DNA from: Candidatus Bathyarchaeota archaeon
GTDB taxonomy: Archaea; Thermoproteota; Bathyarchaeia; 40CM-2-53-6; FEN-987
Reading direction: 5' to 3'
Assembly: GCA_022865625.1 (NCBI GenBank)
Contig: JALHTB010000144.1
Location: forward strand, 1 to 30,860
Length of the DNA: 30,860 nt
Under the pieces are notes generated by a model that worked only from the letters and a program-made list of their open reading frames with translations, did not search any database and was not told the DNA's origin. Below, in pieces: positions 7,581 to 16,326 of this stretch; the stretch's first letter is position 1, and every line of letters begins with the position of its first letter. The position numbers were made by a program, and so were the translations under genes.

Positions 7581-7818
7581 CTGCAGTAGTCTGTCTTTTG
7601 AGAGACCATGCTTCGCGTACTCTTCTGCGTTGACAGATCTTACCGTTCTCGTGCGATCCTACCCCGCGTGCCCGACCACATGCACAACGCCTTCTTAAGA
7701 TCTTCCCAACTCGCGAGGCCACGTAGTCTCATGGTGAGCGCACTCATCAACGATGCGTCAGATGATCGACAACGATATCTACTGCCTGAGGCGGCTCTTC
7801 GCTGAAGGAGGAGTTTGA
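7581..7818. other. divergent intergenic region, E1 alpha / aldo-keto reductase
   Basis: This 238-bp gap separates the dehydrogenase operon (minus) from the reductase (plus) and must hold both promoters. A self-complementary TTAAGATCTT at about 7694-7703 is the only eye-catching element and could be a TATA region or an operator. The part up to 7658 continues the E1alpha frame without a standard start codon. Confidence 0.4.
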
Positions 7819-8829
7819 GTGGAGCAGACTGCGATCAAAGGAACCAGCATCAAGGCGTCCCGCGTTGGCCTTGGCACATATGCCATGGGCGGCATCATGT
7901 GGGGCGGATCTGACAAACAAGAATCTATTCGGACGGTGCTTGCCGCATTCGAGCAAGGGATCAACCTCGTAGACACGGCGCCCGCTTACGGGGCTGGTCT
8001 AGCGGAAGAGGTTGTGGGGAAAGCGATCGCCGAGCATGGGGATCGAGAAAGCATCATCATAGCGACAAAGGTTGGCCTGGAGAATCGGGAAGGATGGTTC
8101 TACAGGAATTCGACGAAAGAACAAATCTTCAAGGGGATCGATGAATCTCTGAAACGCCTAGGCACAGACTACATTGACATATGTCAGGTACATTGGCCAG
8201 ACCCTCTAGTTCCCATAGAAGAGACCGCAGAGGCGATGAACAAACTCTACGAGCAGGGGAAGATTAGAGCAATTGGGGTGAGCAACTACTCTGTCGAACA
8301 GATGGAGCGCTTCCGCAAGGTATCCCCGCTTCACACGCTTCAGCCACCCTACAACATGTTCGAGCGAGTGATCGAACAGGATATCCTTCCCTATTGTGAA
8401 AAGCACGGCATCACGATGCTCACGTACGGCTCGCTCTGCAGAGGCTTGCTGAGCGGGAGAATGCGCTCAGACACACAGTTCTCGGGGGATGATCATCGAA
8501 AGATAGATCCGAAGTTCAAGCCGCCTCAGTACCAAGAGTACCTAAAGACGGTAGAACTTCTTGACCAATTCGCTCAGAAGAATTACGGAAAGCATGTTCT
8601 CCATCTTGCAGTGCGATGGGTACTCGACAGGACGAATCTTGCGATCGCTCTATGGGGAGCACGCCGACCAGACCAGATGAAGACGGTTGGCGAGGTGACG
8701 GGATGGTCGCTCGACTCCAAAGCGATGGAGAGCATAGACTCGATCATCAATCGGCATATCAAAGACACAAAGCAGCCCTATATCGCAGACACGTACTGTC
8801 CCGCAGATCGCGGGCCAGTGAAGAAATGA
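7819..8829 (+). CDS. aldo/keto reductase
   Basis: This 336-residue TIM-barrel NAD(P)H-dependent oxidoreductase interconverts aldehydes or ketones with alcohols. The catalytic tetrad is complete: D52 and Y57 in VDTAPAYG, K84 in IATKVGL and H125 in CQVHWPDP. The C-terminal cofactor segment (ALWGARRPDQMKTVGEV) resembles the YajO/Gpr/IolS-type enzymes rather than steroid-type reductases. The start is GTG at 7819, preceded by a strong AGGAGGAG at 7805-7812. It is monocistronic, transcribed away from the acetoin-type operon and converging on an FGGY kinase gene across a hairpin-rich gap. A role in aldehyde reduction for the local sugar or diol pathway is inference. Confidence 0.92.
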   Translation: MEQTAIKGTSIKASRVGLGTYAMGGIMWGGSDKQESIRTVLAAFEQGINLVDTAPAYGAGLAEEVVGKAIAEHGDRESIIIATKVGLENREGWFYRNSTKEQIFKGIDESLKRLGTDYIDICQVHWPDPLVPIEETAEAMNKLYEQGKIRAIGVSNYSVEQMERFRKVSPLHTLQPPYNMFERVIEQDILPYCEKHGITMLTYGSLCRGLLSGRMRSDTQFSGDDHRKIDPKFKPPQYQEYLKTVELLDQFAQKNYGKHVLHLAVRWVLDRTNLAIALWGARRPDQMKTVGEVTGWSLDSKAMESIDSIINRHIKDTKQPYIADTYCPADRGPVKK

Positions 8830-8880
8830 AGCGCGTGCTTCAAGCGTCTGGTCCATGCACCTGAATCAAACATGACAATC

Positions 8881-8913
8881 GCGGAAAAGGGCCCACACAG
8901 GCCCAACCTCCGC
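8881..8913. terminator. hairpin between convergent genes
   Basis: GCGGA (8881-8885) pairs with TCCGC (8909-8913), and inside it GGGCC (8889-8893) pairs with GGCCC (8900-8904). The two-part stem sits between the ends of the convergent aldo/keto reductase and kinase genes. No U-tract follows, so it may act in RNA stability rather than true termination. Confidence 0.4.
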
Positions 8914-8987
8914 TCACACACATTCAGTTCCTTCAGGGTCTTTCGATAGTCATGCCGGCTTGGTGGTTGCCGGTATCGGCGTTTCCT

Positions 8988-10457
8988 TCATTCCAATGCT
9001 TTGTATGATCTCTTGTATTTCTCGTACAGTATCGTGTAGGTTTCCTGCAAGTCGTTTCTCGGCGAACTGTACGCGTATCTTCCGACCTGAGGCGGTGTGA
9101 AGTCCTTGAAGAGGTCTGCTCCTACTCCGGCGAGGGTTGCCGCACCGAGCGTTCCTGTCTCCTGCATGTAGGGTGATGTGACGGGCTTCCCTGTCACATC
9201 CGACATTATCTGACGCCAAGTTCCGGATTTGGCGCCGCCTCCAACCATAGTTAGTTCCCTGATGTCAAGGCCGAACTTCTCGAAAACCTCGATGACCTCC
9301 CTCGCTTCGAATGCCACTCCCTCCAAGATGCTGCGTATCAGGTCGCTTCGCTTGTGTTCGTTTCTGAGGTTGAGAATTGCTCCAACAGGGGCCGCGAATA
9401 TTGGCGACTCTGGTCCAGGCTTGGACTTCTCAGCCTCGAGACCGAGAATATCATATGAGGGTACGTCGAGCTCTGCAGCGAGCTTGCGTTCTGCTTGGCC
9501 GAGTTCACGATCAAACCATGCCAGCATTGCGCCTCCTGCGGGGGCCCCAACTTCAAGTATCCACATGTTGTCTACGACATGGCTTGTACATACTGAGCCG
9601 GTTCCGAAGAGGCGTGTTTCAGGACTCATTGGGATCGTTGATGGCTTTGTTCTCGGGACAGCAACCATGAGCGATGTGCCGATGGAGATGAGGCCTTGTT
9701 TCTCCGTGACAACGCCGGCACCTAGTGCGCTGCATTCGGTGTCTCCTCCGCCAGCAACAACGATCGTTTTGGTGCTCAGGCCAGTCTCGCGTGCTGCTTC
9801 GGGCGTAACTGTTCCCGCCGGTTCAGCGGAACGTCGAACATCGGGTTGCTTCGAGATTGGGATTCCAAATAACTCGGCAAGGTCCCTTGACCATTCCTGC
9901 TTTCTTATGTCGTACAATAGGCTTCGCGATGCTGTGGATCTGTCTGCAATGTACTTTCCAGTCAACTTGTACAGCATGAAGGTCCCTATCGAAAGGAACT
10001 TGTCAGTTCTCTCAAATGTAGCAGGCTCGTTCTTCTTTATCCACTGCATCTTGAGTGCCGGGAAATCGTAACCTCCATGAACCGGTATGCCGGTTGTTTC
10101 GTATACATACTCAAGTCTGCCCTTGTCCCGTAGCCGTTTGTGTTCATCCACACATCTCGTGTCGAGCCAGTGGATGTACGGTCTCAACGGTTCCCCACCC
10201 TTCCCTACCGCGAGTATTCCGTCGGTCTCGGCAGAGATCCCGACGCACCTGATCTGCTCAACAGGGACATTCGAGTTCTCAATCGACTGCTTGACTACAG
10301 TCGCTACGGCGTTCCACCACGAGTTCGCGTCTAGCTCGACCCATCCTGGGTTCGGATAGCTTCTAGAGTACTCTTGCTGTGCGCGGCCCCTTGCGTTGCG
10401 GTCCGCGTCGAACACTATTGCCTTGCAGCTGCTCGCGCCGATGTCCACACCAAGCAC
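8988..10457 (-). CDS. FGGY-family carbohydrate kinase (copy 1)
   Basis: This 489-residue sugar or polyol kinase is of the xylulokinase/gluconokinase type (actin-like ATPase fold). Domain I opens with GVDIGASSCKAIVFD (phosphate 1 loop); GVSAETDG and RPYIHWLDTR line the sugar site; domain II has VVAGGGDTECSALGAG and TMVGGGAKSGTWRQIMSDVTG, the adenosine-binding FGGY signature region. Length is normal. The start is GTG at 10457, in VLGVDIGASS. It is a clear paralogue of the kinase at 12100-13566, and the two flank the MttB-family gene. Its promoter region is shared divergently with that gene. The phosphoryl acceptor cannot be told from sequence; xylulose, fuculose, erythritol-type and AI-2-type substrates all occur in the family. 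Confidence 0.9.
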   Translation of the reverse strand: MLGVDIGASSCKAIVFDADRNARGRAQQEYSRSYPNPGWVELDANSWWNAVATVVKQSIENSNVPVEQIRCVGISAETDGILAVGKGGEPLRPYIHWLDTRCVDEHKRLRDKGRLEYVYETTGIPVHGGYDFPALKMQWIKKNEPATFERTDKFLSIGTFMLYKLTGKYIADRSTASRSLLYDIRKQEWSRDLAELFGIPISKQPDVRRSAEPAGTVTPEAARETGLSTKTIVVAGGGDTECSALGAGVVTEKQGLISIGTSLMVAVPRTKPSTIPMSPETRLFGTGSVCTSHVVDNMWILEVGAPAGGAMLAWFDRELGQAERKLAAELDVPSYDILGLEAEKSKPGPESPIFAAPVGAILNLRNEHKRSDLIRSILEGVAFEAREVIEVFEKFGLDIRELTMVGGGAKSGTWRQIMSDVTGKPVTSPYMQETGTLGAATLAGVGADLFKDFTPPQVGRYAYSSPRNDLQETYTILYEKYKRSYKALE

Positions 10458-10626
10458 GTGGCTCCTGTCAACGGCCCCCGTCTGAAGTTCCGAAATCAGT
10501 GTCCCCTCCTATCCTCCACGCATCAGGAACTGTGAGGTCCGGTAATTATGCAATACGAGAACTGTAAAAGCAATTGTGACAAGTACTGTCGATACTGCTC
10601 ACAACATCTCGGGCAACTCCCCAAAG

Positions 10627-10634
10627 TCTTTAAT
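10627..10634 (+). promoter_or_regulatory. TATA-like box of the MttB-family gene
   Basis: TCTTTAAT ends about 27 bp before the ATG at 10661, giving a start of transcription a few bases before that codon. It lies after the TTG at 10640 would have needed a leader, so it argues for the internal ATG. Confidence 0.4.
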
Positions 10635-10660
10635 GAGGGTTGGATCGTCTCGACCGCGAG

Positions 10661-12076
10661 ATGGCAATGTTACGGATCCTGTCCGGTGAACAGTTGGAGA
10701 AACTACACTCATCTGCCCTTGAAGTTCTGGAGAAGGTAGGGGTGAGAGTCGTTGACAGTGCTACACTTCAGATCTTTCGTGATCACGGGGCCGTAGTTGA
10801 TGAGAAGACGAAATCTGTGAAACTTCCTCCGTCATTGGTGGAAGAAGCATTGAAAAAGGCGCCTGGGAACGTGACGCTTGGAGCCAGGGACAAGAGACAT
10901 TCAGTGACCCTCCAGGCTGGACGCATGTATACTCGTGCCTCCACGGGACTCACCGAAGTGATCGACCTCGAGACTGGCTTGTCACGGCACGGCCTATCCA
11001 AGGACACAGCCGATGCCTCTAAGCTCATACAGGATCTGGAGAACGTTTCGATCAATGCAACTCACATTTTCCCTTCAGACACTCCTCCACATGTTAGGGA
11101 TGTTCACTCGTTCAAGTTAGCTTTGGAGAATTGCGGAAAGCATGTAGTGACCACGCCGTTGAGTAGGGGTACCTTGGGATTCCAGAAGAGGATAGCCTCT
11201 GTCTTTCAGCAGGAGTCTGACTCGCAAACTCCGATTTTCAGCTCGCTTGTATGTCCGATAAGCCCGCTGACATTGAGGGATCAGGTATCAGTCTTCTGCG
11301 CTAAGGAGGGAATCCCTGCAATAGTGGTTTCCGGAGTGGTCGTCGGCGTGGCGTCACCTGTGACGCTTGCTGGGACATTGGTTCTCCAGAGCGCCGAGAG
11401 TCTAGCGACGATCACTTTGATGCAGATCGTCAATCCGGGGACCCCCGTGATTCTCGGAAACAAGTCTTCCCCACTGGATCAAAGGTATGCAACTCCTCTG
11501 AGCGGCGTAGTTGAGATTGGATTGCTGTCTGCAGCATGCGTTCAGGTAGCAGAGTTTTACGGTCTGCCGGGCGAGGGCTTCGGTCTTCGCACCGATTCGA
11601 AAACCATTGACGAGCAGGCCGGAGTGGAAAGGGTCTTTGTGGGCTTGCTACCTGCCCTGGCCGGGGCAAGAATAGATTCCGGCGCAGGATCCGCCGAGGC
11701 CATAAACACATTCAGTTTCGAGCAGCTCGTAATCGACAACGAGGTGTATGGTATGATACTCAGAGTACTGAGAGGAATAGACTTTGATGAAGAAAGGCTT
11801 GCGTTCAACGAAATCGCTAGCGTTGGACCCGGCGGTAGTTTCCTCGGCCGACCGCACACGAGGAAGTTCTACCTCAAGGAATTCTATCAACACAAACTCT
11901 TCGACAAGAAGACAAGAGTTGGCTGGGAGGCTGCCGGACGAAAAGAAATCAGAGAACAGGCACGGGAGACAGTGAGAAGAATGCTTGCAGAGCACAAGCC
12001 TGTGCCAGAACTCAGCAAAGAGGCACAGAAGGAGATAGCCGGAATAGTGAAAGAAGCGGAATCTTCTGCCAGCTGA
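10661..12076 (+). CDS. MttB-family (trimethylamine/betaine methyltransferase-like) protein
   Basis: This TIM-barrel protein of about 471 residues belongs to the MttB superfamily. Known members move a methyl group from trimethylamine (pyrrolysine enzymes) or from quaternary amines such as glycine betaine, proline betaine or carnitine (non-pyrrolysine enzymes) to a corrinoid protein. The frame runs uninterrupted, with no amber codon, so this is the non-pyrrolysine class. Recognisable stretches include ARVYTRAS-like RMYTRASTGLTEVIDLETG, HIFPSDTPPHVRDVHSF, and the C-terminal GPGGSFLGRPHTRKFYLKEFY. I prefer the ATG at 10661 over TTG at 10640 because of the TATA-like box. No corrinoid protein or RamA-like activator is in the window, so a partner elsewhere or a changed function must be assumed. 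Confidence 0.85.
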   Translation: MAMLRILSGEQLEKLHSSALEVLEKVGVRVVDSATLQIFRDHGAVVDEKTKSVKLPPSLVEEALKKAPGNVTLGARDKRHSVTLQAGRMYTRASTGLTEVIDLETGLSRHGLSKDTADASKLIQDLENVSINATHIFPSDTPPHVRDVHSFKLALENCGKHVVTTPLSRGTLGFQKRIASVFQQESDSQTPIFSSLVCPISPLTLRDQVSVFCAKEGIPAIVVSGVVVGVASPVTLAGTLVLQSAESLATITLMQIVNPGTPVILGNKSSPLDQRYATPLSGVVEIGLLSAACVQVAEFYGLPGEGFGLRTDSKTIDEQAGVERVFVGLLPALAGARIDSGAGSAEAINTFSFEQLVIDNEVYGMILRVLRGIDFDEERLAFNEIASVGPGGSFLGRPHTRKFYLKEFYQHKLFDKKTRVGWEAAGRKEIREQARETVRRMLAEHKPVPELSKEAQKEIAGIVKEAESSAS

Positions 12077-12099
12077 CGCTATTGCAGCCGGTCATTTGC

Positions 12100-13566
12100 C
12101 TATGTTCGTGAAGTTTCGCAGAGTGTCTTGAATCTCCGGTAGAGTGCTTTGTAGGTTTCATGTGTCCCCGGATTTGGCATGTTCTCGGAGTATGCGCCAG
12201 CTCGCGGTACCTTGGCTATGCTCTCATACACGCCGGTTCCGAGTCCGGCCAGGATTGCGGCACCGAGAGCAGCCGTCTCAGCCTGATCCGGAGATCTGAC
12301 TGGTCTGTTGGTCACGTCGGCGACTATCTGGCGCCAGACATCCGATTTGCTGCCGCCGCCGACCATGGTGATGTTCCTCACTTCAGTTCCGGAATTCTCT
12401 GCTGCTTCGAGAATCTGTTGCGCTTCGAATGCGACACCTTCAAGGATGCTGCGGATTATGTCTGCTCTCTTGTGCTCAAGGGTCAGATTGAATATGGCGT
12501 CATGTGAAAGGACGAAGACAGGCGAGTTGGTGCCAGGCTCTGAGCGCTTGGCCTCAGCGCCGAGGAGATCGTAGGCGCTTATGCCAAGATCACTGGCGGC
12601 TTGGTCTTCAAGTTGACCAAACTCCTTCTTGAACCATGTCAGCCTGGCCCCTGCCATTGATCCTGCTTCCAGAAGCCAGATCCCATCCACCACATGGCAT
12701 GAGCTGAACATGCCAGTTCCTGACAACTGTCTGCTTTTCTTGTCTGAGAGAAACGGTGGCTTCTCTTTCGCCACAAGGACCATCAAGGAGGTTCCTACAG
12801 AGACCAATGCTTGGCCTTCAGATGTCAGACCTGCGCTCAGCCCGCTGCATTCTGTGTCTCCGCCTCCCGCAACAACTTGTGTACCCGCGCTGAGTCCTGT
12901 CAGCTTCGCGGCATCATCTGTGACCCGGCCAGCAACCTCTGTCGACTTGCTAGCCGTCGGTTGTGTCGATAGAGGTATGCCGAGAAACGCTGCCAGATGC
13001 TCTGACCACTCCAGCTTCTGGATGTTGAAAAACATGGTGCGCGCGGCTACCGAATAATCGGTGGCGTATTTGCCTGTCAATCTGTACAGGACGTAGTTGC
13101 CAATTTGGAGGAATTTCTTGGTCTTCGCAAAGATGTCTGGTTCGTTTTCCTTGACCCAGAGCATCTTCAGTCCGGGAGGAGACCACCAGCTCTTATGGAG
13201 GGGAATTCCTGTGATTCGATATATCTCCTCAGTGTCCGCGTGGCTTAGCATCCAATCATACTGAGAGTAGCATCGTGCGTCCGACCAATGAATATAGGGT
13301 CTCAGTGGTTCCCCATCACAACCAACGGGTACGACCCCGTCTGTTTCAGTAGACACGCCTAGACCTTTGATCTGCTCAGAACTGACATCGGATCCATTGA
13401 CTGCCTGTTTTATCGTAGCTGCTACTGTGTACCACCATTGCTTTGTGTCTAGTTCAACCCAACCTAGCTTCGGCGTATTCCTAGAGTACTCTTGCTGTGC
13501 ACTTCCCCTTGTCTTTCCCTCGGCATCAAACACTATTGCTTTGCAGCTGCTCGCACCTATGTCCAC
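12100..13566 (-). CDS. FGGY-family carbohydrate kinase (copy 2)
   Basis: This 488-residue paralogue of the kinase at 8988-10457 has DIGASSCKAIVFDAEG, GVSTETDG, RPYIHWSDAR, VVAGGGDTECSGLSAG and TMVGGGSKSDVWRQIVADVT, all as expected for an intact FGGY enzyme. It is the last gene of the ECF transporter cluster (74 bp after EcfT), suggesting it phosphorylates the imported solute. The start is uncertain. The only in-frame start is the GTG at 13566, which cuts into the first beta strand (VVGVDIG). The frame extends upstream to a TGA with no start codon. A well-placed ATG at 13615, just after a GAGGAG, is one base out of frame. Either a one-base indel lies near 13595 or translation begins unusually. 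Confidence 0.87.
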   Translation of the reverse strand: MDIGASSCKAIVFDAEGKTRGSAQQEYSRNTPKLGWVELDTKQWWYTVAATIKQAVNGSDVSSEQIKGLGVSTETDGVVPVGCDGEPLRPYIHWSDARCYSQYDWMLSHADTEEIYRITGIPLHKSWWSPPGLKMLWVKENEPDIFAKTKKFLQIGNYVLYRLTGKYATDYSVAARTMFFNIQKLEWSEHLAAFLGIPLSTQPTASKSTEVAGRVTDDAAKLTGLSAGTQVVAGGGDTECSGLSAGLTSEGQALVSVGTSLMVLVAKEKPPFLSDKKSRQLSGTGMFSSCHVVDGIWLLEAGSMAGARLTWFKKEFGQLEDQAASDLGISAYDLLGAEAKRSEPGTNSPVFVLSHDAIFNLTLEHKRADIIRSILEGVAFEAQQILEAAENSGTEVRNITMVGGGSKSDVWRQIVADVTNRPVRSPDQAETAALGAAILAGLGTGVYESIAKVPRAGAYSENMPNPGTHETYKALYRRFKTLCETSRT

Positions 13567-13639
13567 GCCGACAACGCAAGGGGTCTTTTCAAAGTCCTGG
13601 CCAGTCGAGGTCCATTTCTCCTCTCAGAGGCCAGCTATC

Positions 13640-14485
13640 TCATAGCGCGCCCCAGTTCAGAAACGCCAGACCGAAGACCATGAATATGAAGAACGCAATG
13701 GCGAGAGCACCTATCAACTTGTCAGCCAGGCTGAGTTTGACATCACGAAGGTAGGAGTACTGTCCGGATCCAAATCCCCGGATGCTTGCAGACAGTGTCA
13801 AGATATCTGCCAACACGGTCACCCGTATGACGAGTGGATGAAAGACTTGAGCTAGCGTATTGACCGCCTTGACTGGGTTCTTCGACAGTCCAACACCACG
13901 CAGCTGCTGCGCGTTCATGATTGTCCTCGCATACCTCAGAAGGATTGGGAAGAAGTTGAATCCTGCAAAAACGATGAATAGAGCATTCTTCGAAACCTTC
14001 TTGCTGGCAAGATACTGCATGAGGTCGCTCGGGTCTGTCGTGTACAGGAAGATGCTCACCGAAAATAGACCGACGAAGTACTTCAATCCCATGGAAGCAA
14101 GCCAGAATAGACCGCCGACTGTTACCTTAGCCTCTCCGAGAACGGGGATATTGGCTATGTACATCAGAGTGGTGACCATCCATTCACTAGGATATACTCT
14201 ATAGTATCCACCTGAGGAGATGAAGACCGCATTGTATCCTCTCTCGAGTACTGACATGATTCCAAAAATGTACATGGGCAGCAACCATGTGTTTGGTATC
14301 TTGGAGACAGGTTTTGCCAGAATGATTACGACCGCCAAGATTGGAAGAATGAACCGCGGATCGAAGTAGAACTGTGCCAACAGGGTGAGCACTACCAAGA
14401 TCATCATCTTCGGGACAGGATGCATTCTGTGCATCAGAGTATCCTTGTATACGTATTCTAGCATCGGTTGATCAAGTATGCCCAT
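13640..14485 (-). CDS. ecfT: ECF transporter T component (EcfT)
   Basis: This 281-residue integral membrane scaffold couples the ECF ATPases to the substrate-binding S component. It has about five to six hydrophobic segments and, in the cytoplasmic coupling helices, the two characteristic Ala-Arg-Gly motifs: AQQLRGVGL (about residue 192) and SASIRGFGSG (about residue 237). It starts at ATG 14485, 7 bp after the fused ATPase gene, and is followed by the FGGY kinase. Family length is normal. The energy-coupling module A-A-T is thus complete in one locus. The gene order S-A-T fits a dedicated (group I) ECF transporter. Confidence 0.9.
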   Translation of the reverse strand: MGILDQPMLEYVYKDTLMHRMHPVPKMMILVVLTLLAQFYFDPRFILPILAVVIILAKPVSKIPNTWLLPMYIFGIMSVLERGYNAVFISSGGYYRVYPSEWMVTTLMYIANIPVLGEAKVTVGGLFWLASMGLKYFVGLFSVSIFLYTTDPSDLMQYLASKKVSKNALFIVFAGFNFFPILLRYARTIMNAQQLRGVGLSKNPVKAVNTLAQVFHPLVIRVTVLADILTLSASIRGFGSGQYSYLRDVKLSLADKLIGALAIAFFIFMVFGLAFLNWGAL

Positions 14486-14492
14486 ACCTCGT

Positions 14493-16226
14493 TCACGCCC
14501 TCTCTACTAGTCCAACCATCTCATCTACGGATAGAATGTCCGCGGGAAAACCGAATGGCTTCAGTCTCTGACCTAGCTGGGTGATCTGAGGCGGCACAAT
14601 GTAACTCTTGGAAAGTACCTCGGATTGAGCGAAGACTTCTCTAGGAGTTCCATCAAGCAAGACGGTACCTTCGTGCATTACAATGATATGCTCTGCGTAA
14701 GCGGCTGCAAGATTCATGTTGTGGGTTATTGCAATCACAGTCTTTCCCGCCCTGGTCAGTTTCTGCAGCTCTCTCATAACCGCCAAGCTGTCCGGTTCAT
14801 CCAGACCGGTGGTTGGTTCGTCGATTATGAGTATGTCTGGTTTCAATGCCATTATCGAAGATATCGCGGTGTACGTTCTTCGACCTCGATCGAGGTGTAC
14901 TATGTATTCGTCTTTTAGCCGCTCAAGTCCGAAGATACTCAGAGCTTCCGCCGTTCTTCTTGCGATTTCCTCCGCTGCCAAGCCTTGGGCCTCAAGACCG
15001 AAAGATATTTCGTCTTGTACTTTCTCGCAGAAGATCTGGTCATCAGGGTTCTGGTAGACGTAGTTGATTTGCTTGATCAATTCCTTCGATTTGCATTTTG
15101 CTGCGTCTAATCCGGCCACTTCAACGAGTGCATCACGGTTGGTGGGCTTCAATATGCCGACCAAGTGCAGCGCCAGTGTGGACTTGCCAGACCCGTTTTG
15201 TCCGATGAGGGCAACGAATTCCCCTTTGCGGATTGTGAAGGAAACCCCTCTTAGTGCCTCGATTCCCTTCTCTAGCCCCGGATAAGTGTGTCGGAGATTC
15301 TTGACGACCACTACAGGTTCGCCTTCTGCCATACTGCTGGTTCCTGACGGGAGTGAATTGCGCATCTTCTTCCCGTGCATTCTTTCCGCGACAAATTTCT
15401 CGGCTTCGTCCAGAGTAACTGGGATGGAGGGCCCGCTCGCACCCATCCTTATGCACAGTTCTGTGACTTGCGGCAACCTGAGGCCGCTCTTTTTCATAAC
15501 TTCCGTGTCTGTCAGAATCTCGTGAGGGGTTCCGGCCTTCAGAATTCTGCCTTCGCTCATGACCATGACTCTGTCAGCGTAATCGGCGAACGATTCGACT
15601 TCCATTCCGGAGTCTGTCACTATCACAGTCACCCCATATTGTCTGTTGAGCTCCCTTAGGCGAGAGAGGACCTGTGTCTTTCCGATCGGATCCAACATTG
15701 AGATCGGCTCATCCAGTGCAACTATATCCGGCATTGAACTCAATACGCCGCCAATCGCCACTGCCTGTTTCTGACCACCCGACAGGTTTCTTGGGTTTCT
15801 CTTCTCGAGCCCCCCCAGCCTTACGCTCTTGACAGCAAACTCAACCCTCTCTCTCAGTTTCTCCGGAGGTAAGCCCATGTTCGAGGGGCCAAATGCCAGG
15901 TCGTCCTCAACGGTCATCTGTGTAAGCTGTGTGTCGGGGTCTTCCAAGACGAGCCCAATGCTCTTGGAGATATCTGCGACTTCAAGATCTGCAATACTGC
16001 GTCGCATGACATTCACCTCTCCCTCCAGTATAGAGTTAGGGATGAGTTTCGGTATCGCTCCGTTCAGGCTGTAGAGCAGGGAGCTCTTGCCAGAGCCTAC
16101 AGCACCAGTGATCACCACATACTCTCCCTTCTTGACCGTGAAGTGTACGTCCTTCACAGCCTCGACATCTCCGGCACGTCTGCGATAGATTATCTTGTCG
16201 ATGTTCACTGACAGTACTTCACTCAA
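14493..16226 (-). CDS. fused double ECF transporter ATPase (EcfA-A')
   Basis: This 577-residue protein carries two ABC domains in one chain, the energy unit of the ECF importer. Domain 1 (about 1-250): Walker A GAVGSGKSS (41-49), signature LSGGQKQ (148-154), Walker B with D172-E173. Domain 2 (about 303-560): Walker A GQNGSGKST (342-350), Walker B with D469-E470, switch histidine H502 in ITHNM. The motifs are split. In domain 2 the LSGGQ position reads LDRGR (445-449), and in domain 1 the switch histidine is missing (VTDSGM, 204-209). Only one composite ATP site should therefore be fully canonical. The gene sits between the S component (100-bp gap with a U-tract terminator) and EcfT (7-bp gap). 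Confidence 0.93.
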   Translation of the reverse strand: MSEVLSVNIDKIIYRRRAGDVEAVKDVHFTVKKGEYVVITGAVGSGKSSLLYSLNGAIPKLIPNSILEGEVNVMRRSIADLEVADISKSIGLVLEDPDTQLTQMTVEDDLAFGPSNMGLPPEKLRERVEFAVKSVRLGGLEKRNPRNLSGGQKQAVAIGGVLSSMPDIVALDEPISMLDPIGKTQVLSRLRELNRQYGVTVIVTDSGMEVESFADYADRVMVMSEGRILKAGTPHEILTDTEVMKKSGLRLPQVTELCIRMGASGPSIPVTLDEAEKFVAERMHGKKMRNSLPSGTSSMAEGEPVVVVKNLRHTYPGLEKGIEALRGVSFTIRKGEFVALIGQNGSGKSTLALHLVGILKPTNRDALVEVAGLDAAKCKSKELIKQINYVYQNPDDQIFCEKVQDEISFGLEAQGLAAEEIARRTAEALSIFGLERLKDEYIVHLDRGRRTYTAISSIMALKPDILIIDEPTTGLDEPDSLAVMRELQKLTRAGKTVIAITHNMNLAAAYAEHIIVMHEGTVLLDGTPREVFAQSEVLSKSYIVPPQITQLGQRLKPFGFPADILSVDEMVGLVERA

Positions 16227-16289
16227 CGATTGTTCGACTCCAGGTCCTTATTCTTCACTAGAATTATCATTCACTTCTGATAGAATGAG

Positions 16290-16297
16290 AAAAAAAA
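16290..16297 (-). terminator. oligo-U terminator after the S component
   Basis: On the minus strand eight consecutive T residues follow CCCCTA about 30 bp after the S-component stop codon. Archaeal RNA polymerase terminates at such U-tracts. It would lower, but need not stop, read-through into the ATPase-EcfT-kinase genes. Confidence 0.5.
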
Positions 16298-16326
16298 TAG
16301 GGGATATTCGTAGTGATCTAGTTGCC

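Noticed and set aside
9229..10071. 280-codon open frame on the plus strand
   Set aside because: It is antisense to FGGY kinase 1, whose motifs are complete, and its sequence is a Ser/Pro-rich shadow without family features.
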